Assembly (NCBI GenBank): GCA_011052255.1
Contig: DRJJ01000040.1
Location: forward strand, 1 to 10,959
Direction of reading: 5' to 3'
Source: Gammaproteobacteria bacterium
GTDB lineage: Bacteria > Pseudomonadota > Gammaproteobacteria > DRJJ01
Length of the DNA: 10,959 nucleotides
The position numbers and the translations under genes are program-made. Shown here one piece after another: positions 1 through 5,754 of this stretch (position 1 is its first letter; each line of letters begins with the position of its first letter). The notes below the pieces were generated by a model. That model had not been told where the DNA came from. It saw nothing but the letters and a program-made list of their open reading frames with translations, and made no database searches.

Positions 1-588
1 AAGAATCCAGTCTACTGCTGTGGCATCATCACCGGAATAAAGTTCCATGCTATCACCACAACGCGCCAGAATATCCTTCGCCCGCTCAATATCACCCGTT
101 GCTTCCTTGATACCGATAATATTAGGCACCTGCGCTAAACGCTCAACCGTCTCAGGCAACATGTCGCAGGCCGTGCGGCCAGGTACATTATACAGGATCT
201 GTGGTACCGCAACCGCTTCAGCAACAGCCTTGTGGTGCAGGTACAGTCCTTCCTGACTGGGTTTGTTATAATAAGGTGTCACCAGCAGGCAGGCATCCAC
301 CCCGGTCTGCATCGCACAACGAGTCAGGCTGATGGCCTCGGATGTTGAATTGGCGCCGGTTCCGGCGATCACCGCTGTACGTCCGGCAACCTGATCGACC
401 ACTCGACGGATAACCTCGCAGTGCTGCAGCTCATCCAGGGTGGCGGATTCCCCGGTGGTACCCATTGCGACTATCGCATCGCTACCCTTTTCTACGTGGA
501 ATTCCACCAGGCGGGCCAGCCCTTCCCAATCCAGACCACCATCAGCCTGCATCGGAGTAACCAGCGCTACCATACTGCCATGAAACAT
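1..588 (-). CDS. dapA: 4-hydroxy-tetrahydrodipicolinate synthase (DapA), 3' end off window
   Basis: DapA condenses pyruvate with aspartate semialdehyde in the first committed step of diaminopimelate and lysine synthesis, in the cytoplasm. I translated the minus strand from the ATG at 588; 196 codons are visible, reading to the window edge without a stop (E. coli DapA is about 292 residues). The protein starts MFHGSMVALVTPM. It carries the GTTGESAT loop with Thr44 and Thr45, the YY pair with Tyr107, catalytic Tyr133 in ILYNVP, substrate-binding Arg138 and the Schiff-base Lys161 in IGIKEATG. All fall at E. coli numbering, so the N-terminal two thirds of the TIM barrel is intact. It is divergent from the GalT/gcvR/bcp unit; dapA beside gcvR-bcp is also the E. 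coli order. The start is supported by family alignment and by a promoter about 30 bases upstream. Confidence 0.97.
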   Translation of the reverse strand, partial: MFHGSMVALVTPMQADGGLDWEGLARLVEFHVEKGSDAIVAMGTTGESATLDELQHCEVIRRVVDQVAGRTAVIAGTGANSTSEAISLTRCAMQTGVDACLLVTPYYNKPSQEGLYLHHKAVAEAVAVPQILYNVPGRTACDMLPETVERLAQVPNIIGIKEATGDIERAKDILARCGDSMELYSGDDATAVDWIL

Positions 589-617
589 GTTGCTACCCCG
601 CATAAAAAGTGCTGCCA

Positions 618-646
618 ATATTACTGGTCTGGGCTATAGATGACAA
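618..646 (-). promoter_or_regulatory. Candidate sigma-70 promoter for dapA
   Basis: On the minus strand the -35 box reads TTGTCA (646-641, 5 of 6 to consensus) and the -10 box TAATAT (623-618, 4 of 6), with a spacer of exactly 17 bases. Transcription would start near 611, giving a leader of about 20 bases before the dapA ATG. Seen by eye only; no transcript data. Confidence 0.5.
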
Positions 647-784
647 GCAAACCCGCTGATGATAAGCCCCTGCTATATCGTCATTGAGAGATTCAGGTCT
701 GTAAGCCCGCTGTTTCGACTACTCTTTCATGTAAATTTGCCTGAACCAGCCTTACAATTACCCCGAACCACCTGCTAATGTGTA

Positions 785-812
785 TTGACATGGCTGATGC
801 ACAGCTTAAAAA
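785..812 (+). promoter_or_regulatory. Candidate promoter for the GalT-gcvR-bcp unit
   Basis: A perfect -35 hexamer TTGACA lies at 785-790, followed after 16 bases by TAAAAA at 807-812 (4 of 6 to the -10 consensus). Transcription would start near 819, just upstream of the ATG at 836. If real, this rules out the TTG (785) and ATG (797) starts and supports 836. The -10 box is weak, so confidence is limited. Confidence 0.35.
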
Positions 813-835
813 CCGACCCTGAAAGCGAGCCCCAG

Positions 836-1936
836 ATGCCTGACAAGAACGAATCCTTGCGTGAAATCCGTATCAACCCGATTGTGCCCAGCGAATCGGT
901 TCTGGTGGCTACTGCGCGTAATATGCGCCCGCGCAAGCAGGAAGACCCTGCTCCGCGTGATACCCGTAAACACGTCGAGCAGTGTCCATTTTGCAAGGGC
1001 AACGAAGACGAAACACCACCAACCATCAACGCGTGGCCAGATGATGAAAACTGGGAAATTCGTATTGTTGAGAATCTGTATCCGATACTGGGAGAAGACC
1101 AGCAAAGCGATGGCCTGACTTTCGGACTACAACAGGCAATCGAGGGTTACGGTCGGCACGAGGTAGTGATCGACCATGGTGAGCACGGTATCGCTCTGCA
1201 GGATATGACACCCGTACATATTCAACAAATGTTCATAACCTACCAGGAACGTATGCAGATTCTGTATGACAGTGATAAACGCATACATTATGTGCTCGCC
1301 TTTAAAAATTTTGGCCCGGCAGCGGGCGCCAGTATTGCGCATACGCATAGCCAGATTATCGCGATGCCCGTGATCCCGGAAAATGTCTATAACGAAGTAC
1401 AGAACAGCCGCGAGTATTACAACAAACACCATCGTTGTGTATTCTGCTCCCTGATCGACGAAGCGCTCACCTACGAAGCCACCATATACGACCGGGATTC
1501 CGGTCAGGTACAGCGCAAGATCAATGTCGGGCAATACGTAATAGAACGCAGTGAACATTTTATTGCGATCAAGCCATTTGCCAGCCGTTATGAATGGGAA
1601 ATCCATATCATGCCACTCGATCATCAGGCCGATTTTCTTGAAGCCTCGACGGATCATCTGGCTGACTTTGCCGGGTTGCTCAAACGCACCATGCAGCGTC
1701 TGGATACCGTTATCGGCGGTGCCCAGTACAACTATTTCATTCATGCTATCCCGCACGGGGAAGACTATGAAGACAGTCACAGCAGTTATCACTGGCACCT
1801 TGAGATCTGTCCACGCACCAGCATCCCGAACGGCTTCGAGCTGGGATCAGGCTTGTTTGTTAACACCGTCAGCCCGGAAGTCGCGGCAGAGAAATTACGC
1901 GCGGTAAAACTGGACGAAGCGTCAGGCACAGCATAA
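836..1936 (+). CDS. GalT-superfamily nucleotidylyl transferase/phosphorylase (galactose-1-phosphate uridylyltransferase-like)
   Basis: Member of the GalT branch of the HIT superfamily; these cytoplasmic enzymes move a nucleoside monophosphate between sugar phosphate and acceptor through a covalent nucleotidyl-histidine. Numbered from the ATG at 836 (366 residues), the N-terminal half has a CPFC zinc pair (Cys50, Cys53), His114 and His169, matching E. coli GalT Cys52, Cys55, His115 and His164. The nucleophile is His171 in HTHSQ. Glu187 and the C-terminal His303, His319 and His321 (YHWHLE) fit the second metal site. Canonical GalT has HPHGQ; HTHSQ resembles what I recall of plant ADP-glucose phosphorylase and uncharacterised GalT relatives, so uridylyl transfer to galactose is not assured. 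A second pair, CVFC (Cys201, Cys204), is also present. I chose 836 because earlier starts overlap a likely promoter and add residues upstream of the conserved REIRINP. It lies 34 bases before gcvR. Confidence 0.85.
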   Translation: MPDKNESLREIRINPIVPSESVLVATARNMRPRKQEDPAPRDTRKHVEQCPFCKGNEDETPPTINAWPDDENWEIRIVENLYPILGEDQQSDGLTFGLQQAIEGYGRHEVVIDHGEHGIALQDMTPVHIQQMFITYQERMQILYDSDKRIHYVLAFKNFGPAAGASIAHTHSQIIAMPVIPENVYNEVQNSREYYNKHHRCVFCSLIDEALTYEATIYDRDSGQVQRKINVGQYVIERSEHFIAIKPFASRYEWEIHIMPLDHQADFLEASTDHLADFAGLLKRTMQRLDTVIGGAQYNYFIHAIPHGEDYEDSHSSYHWHLEICPRTSIPNGFELGSGLFVNTVSPEVAAEKLRAVKLDEASGTA

Positions 1937-1970
1937 GATTAAACTTTAGAACAGATAAATCGGGAGTTAC

Positions 1971-2501
1971 ATGAGTAAGCACCTCGTCATCACCGCGCTG
2001 GGTAAAGACCGGCCCGGCATCGTCAACGACCTGACACAGGCCATCCTTGACTGCGAATGCAATATCGCGGACAGCAGCATGATGGTACTCGGCGGCGAGT
2101 TCAGTGTTATGTTGCTGGTTACAGGCAAATGGAACACCATCGCCCGGCTGGAAGAGACCCTGCCTAATTTACAGGAAAAACTGGAACTAACCCTCCACTG
2201 CAAACGTACCGAAAATCGCGAATTTGGTGAGAGTCTGCTGCCATACGCTGTTGATGTTATTTCAATTGATCACCCGGGTATTGTGCACCATCTGGCCAAT
2301 TTCTTTTCTACCCGAAAAATAAATATCGAAGAATTAACCACCAGCAGTTACAGCGCAGCACATACGGGTACGCAGATGTTCTCGGCCCACCTGGAAGTCG
2401 GCATACCGTCTGATTCGTCTATCGCTGAACTGCGCGACGAGTTTATGGAGTTTTGCGACAGCATGAATCTTGATGCCGTCATAGAACCATTAAAAAACTA
2501 G
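1971..2501 (+). CDS. gcvR: GcvR-like double ACT-domain regulator of the glycine cleavage system
   Basis: A 176-residue protein built of two ACT domains, roughly residues 4-78 and 92-172. Each opens with the ligand-binding turn: GKDRPGIV at 11-18 and SIDHPGIV at 98-105. In E. coli, GcvR binds GcvA and prevents activation of gcvTHP when glycine is low; it has no DNA-binding domain of its own, and none is visible here. Length and layout match GcvR. The start has GGGAG at 1962-1966, only 4 bases before the ATG. It lies 34 bases after the GalT-like gene and 21 before bcp, so the three genes probably share a transcript. The gcvR-bcp pair beside dapA is conserved in E. coli. Whether a GcvA partner exists cannot be seen here; the glycine role comes from family knowledge. 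Confidence 0.88.
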   Translation: MSKHLVITALGKDRPGIVNDLTQAILDCECNIADSSMMVLGGEFSVMLLVTGKWNTIARLEETLPNLQEKLELTLHCKRTENREFGESLLPYAVDVISIDHPGIVHHLANFFSTRKINIEELTTSSYSAAHTGTQMFSAHLEVGIPSDSSIAELRDEFMEFCDSMNLDAVIEPLKN

Positions 2502-2522
2502 GTCTTCAAGGAATAAACGACC

Positions 2523-2993
2523 ATGTCTGAAGTAAGCATTGGTAAAAAGGTAAAAGATTTTGAATTGCCGGCTACAGGTGACCAGACCTTTAAACTGTCT
2601 GACTACAAGGGTAATAATGTTGTCCTTTATTTTTACCCCAAAGACAGTACCTCTGGCTGCACACAGGAAGGTCAGGATGTACGTGACAACCATCTCAAAT
2701 TCAAGCGTCGCAATACCCTTGTACTGGGTATTTCGCGAGACAGCATAAAATCACATGAAAACTTCAGAACCAAACAGAGCTTCAAATTTGACTTGCTGTC
2801 AGATGAGGATGAAAAGGCCTGTAAAATGTTTGATGTCATAAAAATGAAAAATATGTACGGTAAAAAGGTCAGAGGCATAGAGCGCAGTACCTTTCTGATA
2901 GATGACAAGGGTGTACTGCGCAGGGAATGGCGCAAGGTAAAGGTAGACGGACATATTGAAGAACTGTTACAGGCCATCAAAGATCTGGACTAA
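2523..2993 (+). CDS. bcp: Bcp/PrxQ-type peroxiredoxin (thioredoxin-dependent thiol peroxidase)
   Basis: A cytoplasmic peroxidase of the AhpC/TSA fold that reduces hydrogen peroxide and organic hydroperoxides. It has 156 residues, the usual Bcp length. The active site PxxxTxxC is intact: Pro39, Thr43 and peroxidatic Cys46 in FYPKDSTSGCTQEG; Arg121 in ERSTFLID fits the conserved active-site arginine. In E. coli Bcp the resolving cysteine lies five residues after the peroxidatic one (CTVQAC); here that position is Gln51. The only other cysteine is Cys100, matching E. coli Cys99, which is not the resolving residue. The protein may therefore act as a 1-Cys enzyme or use an outside thiol. An AAGGA box ends about 10 bases before the ATG. 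It follows gcvR by 21 bases, as in E. coli. Confidence 0.93.
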   Translation: MSEVSIGKKVKDFELPATGDQTFKLSDYKGNNVVLYFYPKDSTSGCTQEGQDVRDNHLKFKRRNTLVLGISRDSIKSHENFRTKQSFKFDLLSDEDEKACKMFDVIKMKNMYGKKVRGIERSTFLIDDKGVLRREWRKVKVDGHIEELLQAIKDLD

Positions 2994-3040
2994 TCCGGTT
3001 GAACCCAGAGTTGCAGCAATAACTTCGGTGTAAAATAATT

Positions 3041-4462
3041 ATGTCACCACATAGCGGTATTACCAATAGCAAACGCCTGTTCATCCTCGACACCAACGTA
3101 CTGATGCATGATCCGACAGCACTGTTCCGGTTTATGGAGCATGATGTTTTTCTTCCTATTATGGTGCTGGAAGAACTGGACGATGCCAAAAAAGGGGTAT
3201 CGGAAGTGGCACGCAATGCGCGCCAGGCCAGTCGCTTCCTGGACGCCCTGATTAGCGGGGCCGGCGAAGAAAAAATCAATCAGGGCCTGCCACTACTGCC
3301 CCCTCACTACGCCGAAGAAGAACTGGAACGTCCAGCCGGACGGCTGTTTTTCCAGACTGGCAAACTCAGTGGACAACTACCCCCATCATTGCCGCGCGGC
3401 AAGGCAGATAATGATATTCTGTCGGTCGCGATCGCGTTACTGGATGAGTTTCCTGAAACCCGGGTCACCATCGTCTCCAAAGACATCAACCTGCGTATCA
3501 AAGCCGCCATACTGGGTATCCATGCCGAAGACTATACCAATGACAAGGTACTGGATGACGTAGACCTGTTATACAACGGCATCACCAGACTTCCTGATGA
3601 TTTCTGGGGACAACAGGGCGACAAACTTGAATCATGGAAAAGCAACGGTAAAACCTACTATAAAGTGAGTGGCGAGCTGACCCGAAACTGGCATCCGAAT
3701 GAATTCCTGTACCTGGATGGCGACAAAACTTTTGAGGCTCAGGTCTGTGATATCAGCAAGGACCAGGCAACGATTAGCCTGTTACATGATTACAGTCAGG
3801 CACATCACCCGGTCTGGGGCATTATGGCGCGCAACCGTGAACAGAATTACGCCCTGAACATGCTCATGGACCCGGAAATTGAATTTGTCAGTCTGGTTGG
3901 CATGGCTGGCACTGGCAAGACGCTGCTTACACTCGCTGCTGGTCTCGAACAAACCCTGGAACAAGGACTGTACCGCGAAATTATCATGACCCGTGTTACC
4001 GTACCGGTGGGTGAAGACATCGGTTTTTTACCGGGTACAGAAGAAGAAAAAATGGCCCCGTGGATGGGGGCACTACTGGACAATCTTGAGGTGCTGACCG
4101 GCAGTGAAACCAATGGTGACTGGGAACGCGCTGCAACCCAGGACCTGATTCAGAAGCGCATCAAGATCCGCTCCCTGAATTTTATGCGCGGTCGTACTTT
4201 TTTGAACCGGTATATTATCCTGGATGAAGCCCAGAATCTGACCGCCAAGCAAATGAAAACCCTGATTACACGCGCCGGACCCGGCACCAAGATTGTCTGC
4301 CTGGGTAATATTGCGCAAATCGATACACCCTACCTGACCGAAACCAGCTCAGGCCTGACCTATGTAGTGGATCGTTTCAAAAACTGGCCACACAGTGGCC
4401 ATATCACCCTAACCCGCGGAGAACGCTCACGCCTGGCCGATTATGCTTCGGATGTGTTGTGA
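3041..4462 (+). CDS. PIN-PhoH fusion protein (PhoH2-type ATPase/ribonuclease)
   Basis: A 473-residue two-domain protein. The N-terminal PIN domain (about 11-165) shows Asp17 in FILDTNVL, acidic residues in LEELDD (43-48), Asp123 and Asp125 in KADNDIL, and Asp148 in SKDINLR, so the metal-binding acids of a PIN nuclease seem present. The C-terminal PhoH domain (about 260-470) has Walker A GMAGTGKT at 287-294 and Walker B IILDEAQN at 392-399. PhoH2 proteins of this architecture have been described as RNA-unwinding, RNA-cleaving ATPases; the physiological target is generally unclear. The ATG at 3041 is the only early methionine codon before the conserved PIN start. No Shine-Dalgarno is evident; the bases before it are AT-rich (GTAAAATAATT). 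It follows bcp by 47 bases and may be read through from it or have its own promoter. I see no antitoxin-like small partner. Confidence 0.92.
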   Translation: MSPHSGITNSKRLFILDTNVLMHDPTALFRFMEHDVFLPIMVLEELDDAKKGVSEVARNARQASRFLDALISGAGEEKINQGLPLLPPHYAEEELERPAGRLFFQTGKLSGQLPPSLPRGKADNDILSVAIALLDEFPETRVTIVSKDINLRIKAAILGIHAEDYTNDKVLDDVDLLYNGITRLPDDFWGQQGDKLESWKSNGKTYYKVSGELTRNWHPNEFLYLDGDKTFEAQVCDISKDQATISLLHDYSQAHHPVWGIMARNREQNYALNMLMDPEIEFVSLVGMAGTGKTLLTLAAGLEQTLEQGLYREIIMTRVTVPVGEDIGFLPGTEEEKMAPWMGALLDNLEVLTGSETNGDWERAATQDLIQKRIKIRSLNFMRGRTFLNRYIILDEAQNLTAKQMKTLITRAGPGTKIVCLGNIAQIDTPYLTETSSGLTYVVDRFKNWPHSGHITLTRGERSRLADYASDVL

Positions 4463-4505
4463 TTTACTATAAAAGCTACTTACCCAACATGCTGTTTACA
4501 GACCT

Positions 4506-4537
4506 GTAGGGCGCAATAATCGCAGTGCATTGCGCCG
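4506..4537 (+). repeat. REP-like palindrome, copy A (GGCGCAAT / ATTGCGCC)
   Basis: GTAGG leads into an 8-base perfect inverted repeat, GGCGCAAT (4510-4517) and ATTGCGCC (4529-4536), with an 11-base loop, AATCGCAGTGC. A closely similar unit in reverse orientation lies at 4760-4793. The design, a short GC-rich stem with a GTAGG-type flank, resembles dispersed REP-like palindromes common in proteobacteria. Confidence 0.7.
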
Positions 4538-4548
4538 GATATGGAATC

Positions 4549-4637
4549 GGTATAACCTACTAAAGACGCGCTATTCGCCATCCTTGGCCGCTCGACTGCC
4601 GCGTCCGTGCGGCAGACGGTCTTTAGTAGGTTATACC
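4549..4637. repeat. Perfect 19-base inverted repeat with internal hairpin
   Basis: Arms at 4549-4567 (GGTATAACCTACTAAAGAC) and 4619-4637 are exact reverse complements, separated by 51 bases. Outside the arms the pairing continues imperfectly for several bases. Inside the spacer a second perfect stem, CTGCCGC (4596-4602) with GCGGCAG (4609-4615), closes a 6-base loop. The nested hairpin resembles a small non-autonomous palindromic element. No transposase accompanies it, and I see no clear target-site duplication. Confidence 0.75.
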
Positions 4638-4759
4638 AATCCCACATCCTACTTTTGTATACATTTCAAAGTTAACGGGACACCAGTGTCATCAAATGGC
4701 GGTTAGTGTTCTAGCCGTTGTACCGAGTGTTGAATTGGAAATGGGCCAAACATTTCATG

Positions 4760-4793
4760 CGGCGCAATGCCCTGCGCATTATTGCGCCCTACG
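4760..4793 (-). repeat. REP-like palindrome, copy B (inverted copy of 4506-4537)
   Basis: GGCGCAAT (4761-4768) and ATTGCGCC (4781-4788) flank a 12-base loop, followed by CTACG. Read on the minus strand it starts CGTAGGGCGCAATAAT, as copy A does apart from the first base, and diverges only in the loop. The two copies face each other across about 220 bases. Confidence 0.7.
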
Positions 4794-4845
4794 TGCTTGA
4801 AATGCGAAGCACCTCACTTTGCATCCGCTCCGCATTGAGCGCACG
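4792..4845. repeat. Two-part imperfect inverted repeat
   Basis: CGTGC (4792-4796) pairs with GCACG (4841-4845), and AATGCG (4801-4806) pairs with CGCATT (4831-4836); the two stems are separated by 4-base unpaired stretches on both sides. The loop is 24 bases. It abuts copy B and lies 23 bases beyond the stop of the broken LysM gene, so it could serve as a 3' structure for that gene. There is no U-run. Confidence 0.45.
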
Positions 4846-4868
4846 TGTCAGCGGCCCCAGCCGTGACT

Positions 4869-5382
4869 TTAATTTGCCACATAATTCTTTCGGTGGTAAT
4901 CGTATTGTCCCATGCTGATGTCGCCTGCTTTATAAGCCTCGTAGTTTTGAACCATTTCGGTCAGTAAGGGCGCATTGGCAATGAACGTTCGTTTGACCAT
5001 CGTTAGTCCTGCTGCACCTGCGCCGAGCATGACCGGGGTTAAGGCGGAGAGCAGGCTTTTCTGTTGCGGTGTCGCGCTCTGCCATACCTTCTGGAGCGGC
5101 TTGATGATCTGCTTGTTGAGACTAAGCGTAGGGGTTGCCTCTGGATTAGCCGACGTGGAACCATATTGTGAAGGAATACTTATTTGTAACATTTGGCCGA
5201 TGAAAATGCTGTTTGGGTTGGTTACGGCTGGATTGTCGGCCAGGATCGATCTGGCTGATAAGAGCGTTTCGCTGTTGTGTGGTCACCGAGCCATGGTAAT
5301 GTTGAATAACCCGGCTCAGGCTGTCGCCTGCGCGAACGCGGTACAAAATGGTGTCGTAACTAGTGGGGTTTTTAGTTTTCAC
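4869..5382 (-). pseudogene. LysM-domain protein gene broken by a frameshift
   Basis: Two overlapping minus-strand frames join into one protein. The first starts at GTG 5382 (MKTKNPTSYDTILYRVRAGD) and gives the front half of a LysM domain. Near 5244-5251 that frame loses homology, while the other frame continues with ADNPAVTNPNSIFIGQMLQI, the usual back half of LysM, and runs to the stop at 4869. Removing one unit of the GATCGATC duplication at the junction restores reading as SQILADNP and gives about 169 residues. LysM (about 12-70) binds peptidoglycan or related glycans. The rest has a hydrophobic stretch (ALTPVMLGAGAAGLTM) and a charged, tyrosine-rich tail that I do not recognise. No signal peptide is visible. 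AAGGAG (5398-5393) precedes the GTG by 10 bases, so the gene was once, or still is, translated. A sequencing error cannot be excluded. Confidence 0.72.
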
Positions 5383-5392
5383 TCTAACTTAA

Positions 5393-5430
5393 CTCCTTGT
5401 TTAAAAAGCCAAACTTTGATGGTTAGGCTT
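5393..5430 (-). promoter_or_regulatory. Ribosome binding site and U-tailed hairpin in the LysM gene leader
   Basis: Read on the minus strand, AAGCC-T-AAC (5430-5422) pairs with GTT-T-GGCTT (5414-5406) around a 7-base loop, with one T-T mismatch, and runs straight into a U-tract, TTTTT (5407-5403 including stem bases). AAGGAG (5398-5393) follows and then the GTG start at 5382. The hairpin looks like a weak intrinsic terminator placed just before the ribosome binding site. It may end transcription from upstream or act as a leader attenuator; the sequence does not decide. Confidence 0.4.
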
Positions 5431-5504
5431 GATTCCTGAATAACGCTACCCCATGCTAACACATTTAACCAGCGGGAGGCTTGTACCTGTTGTTGTCGGG
5501 TATG

Positions 5505-5529
5505 CATTCCCACGCAGAGCGTGGGAACG
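5505..5529. repeat. Short perfect palindrome (TTCCCACGC / GCGTGGGAA)
   Basis: A 9-base perfect stem, 5507-5515 with 5519-5527, closes a 3-base loop (AGA); an outer C-G pair at 5505/5529 extends it past one mismatch. Sequences of the type CATTCCCACGC...GCGTGGGAACGAG are, from general knowledge, widespread dispersed repeats in gammaproteobacterial genomes. Confidence 0.65.
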
Positions 5530-5536
5530 AGGGCAG

Positions 5537-5615
5537 CGTAGGATGTGGTGAAGAATGAACCGCATCGCTGTGGCTCGGGAATATTGATGCGGTTCGTCCC
5601 TCACCGCATCCTACG
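5537..5615. repeat. 30-base imperfect inverted repeat (GTAGGATG type)
   Basis: The left arm 5537-5566 and right arm 5586-5615 match at 26 of 30 positions when one is reverse-complemented; all four differences are transitions. The loop is 19 bases. Outer ends read CGTAGGATG and CATCCTACG, and inner ends ACCGCATC and GATGCGGT. The GTAGG-type border is shared in style with the palindromes at 4506 and 4760, though the stems differ. Confidence 0.7.
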
Positions 5616-5635
5616 GGTTGCATATATCAATAAAA

Positions 5636-5749
5636 ACATTGATCAGGCGGCATGCTTTTCCATGACCGTTGGCGGCATGGACGCCGCCATCGAGCGTACA
5701 GGGATGTATTAACAGCGCGTCATGGAAAAGCATGCCGCCTGATCAATGT
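5636..5749. repeat. Perfect 31-base inverted repeat with nested hairpin (MITE-like)
   Basis: Arms at 5636-5666 and 5719-5749 are perfect reverse complements over 31 bases (outer end ACATTGATCAGG, inner end TTTTCCATGAC). The 52-base spacer carries its own 7-base stem, TGGCGGC (5670-5676) with GCCGCCA (5683-5689), around ATGGAC. The total of 114 bases, perfect ends and lack of coding capacity fit a small non-autonomous palindromic element. It lies 5 bases past the stop of the PlsB-like gene and may stabilise or end that transcript. No target duplication is evident. Confidence 0.75.
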
Positions 5750-5754
5750 ACTCA

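Larger units (their letters stand above)
589..835. other. Divergent intergenic region between dapA and the GalT-like gene
   Basis: This 247-base stretch separates two genes reading outward. It contains the candidate dapA promoter (618-646) and a candidate promoter for the plus-strand unit (785-812). Between about 650 and 780 I see no convincing open reading frame, tRNA, riboswitch or strong hairpin. A TTG at 785 and an ATG at 797 could extend the downstream gene into this region, but neither has a ribosome binding site. Confidence 0.6.
4463..4868. other. Gene-free, palindrome-rich spacer
   Basis: About 400 bases between the PIN-PhoH gene and the broken LysM gene. It is filled largely by inverted repeats, itemised separately: two GGCGCAAT palindromes in opposite orientation (4506-4537 and 4760-4793), a 19-base inverted repeat (4549-4637) and a two-part stem (4792-4845). 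A further small stem, CGGTTAG/CTAGCCG (4700-4706/4711-4717, one G-U pair), lies between them. No credible coding sequence is present; the short open frame across 4718-4918 runs through the palindromes and has no family features. Confidence 0.7.
5431..5754. other. Gene-free repeat cluster between LysM pseudogene and PlsB-like gene
   Basis: About 320 bases with no credible coding sequence. Three separate palindromic elements are listed individually: 5505-5529, 5537-5615 and 5636-5749. The stretch 5431-5500 holds nothing I recognise, and no good sigma-70 promoter for the LysM gene could be picked out. Confidence 0.65.

Noticed and set aside
785..835. TTG start at 785 (or ATG at 797) for the GalT-like gene
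   Set aside because: No ribosome site; TTGACA there is better read as a -35 box, and family conservation begins only at REIRINP.
1127..1798. Long minus-strand open frame (223 codons) opposite the GalT-like gene
   Set aside because: Antisense to a well-supported enzyme gene, with no family features and no ribosome site; a coding shadow.
3041..4462. PIN-PhoH as part of a toxin-antitoxin pair
   Set aside because: No small upstream antitoxin frame exists in the 47-base gap after bcp; the gene stands alone.
4718..4918. 66-codon plus-strand frame in the palindromic spacer
   Set aside because: Runs through copy B and the two-part stem; repeat sequence, not a protein.
5146..5382. A separate 78-residue protein gene, with an independent 107-residue gene at 4869-5192
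   Set aside because: Each holds half of one LysM domain and the frames overlap; a single frameshifted gene explains both.
4975..5439. Plus-strand 154-codon open frame across the LysM pseudogene
   Set aside because: The minus strand carries LysM homology and a ribosome site; the plus-strand frame has no domain and spans the leader hairpin.
4506..5749. CRISPR array or intact insertion sequence in the repeat region
   Set aside because: Repeats are palindromes of different types with no regular spacing or shared direct repeat, and no transposase frame is present.
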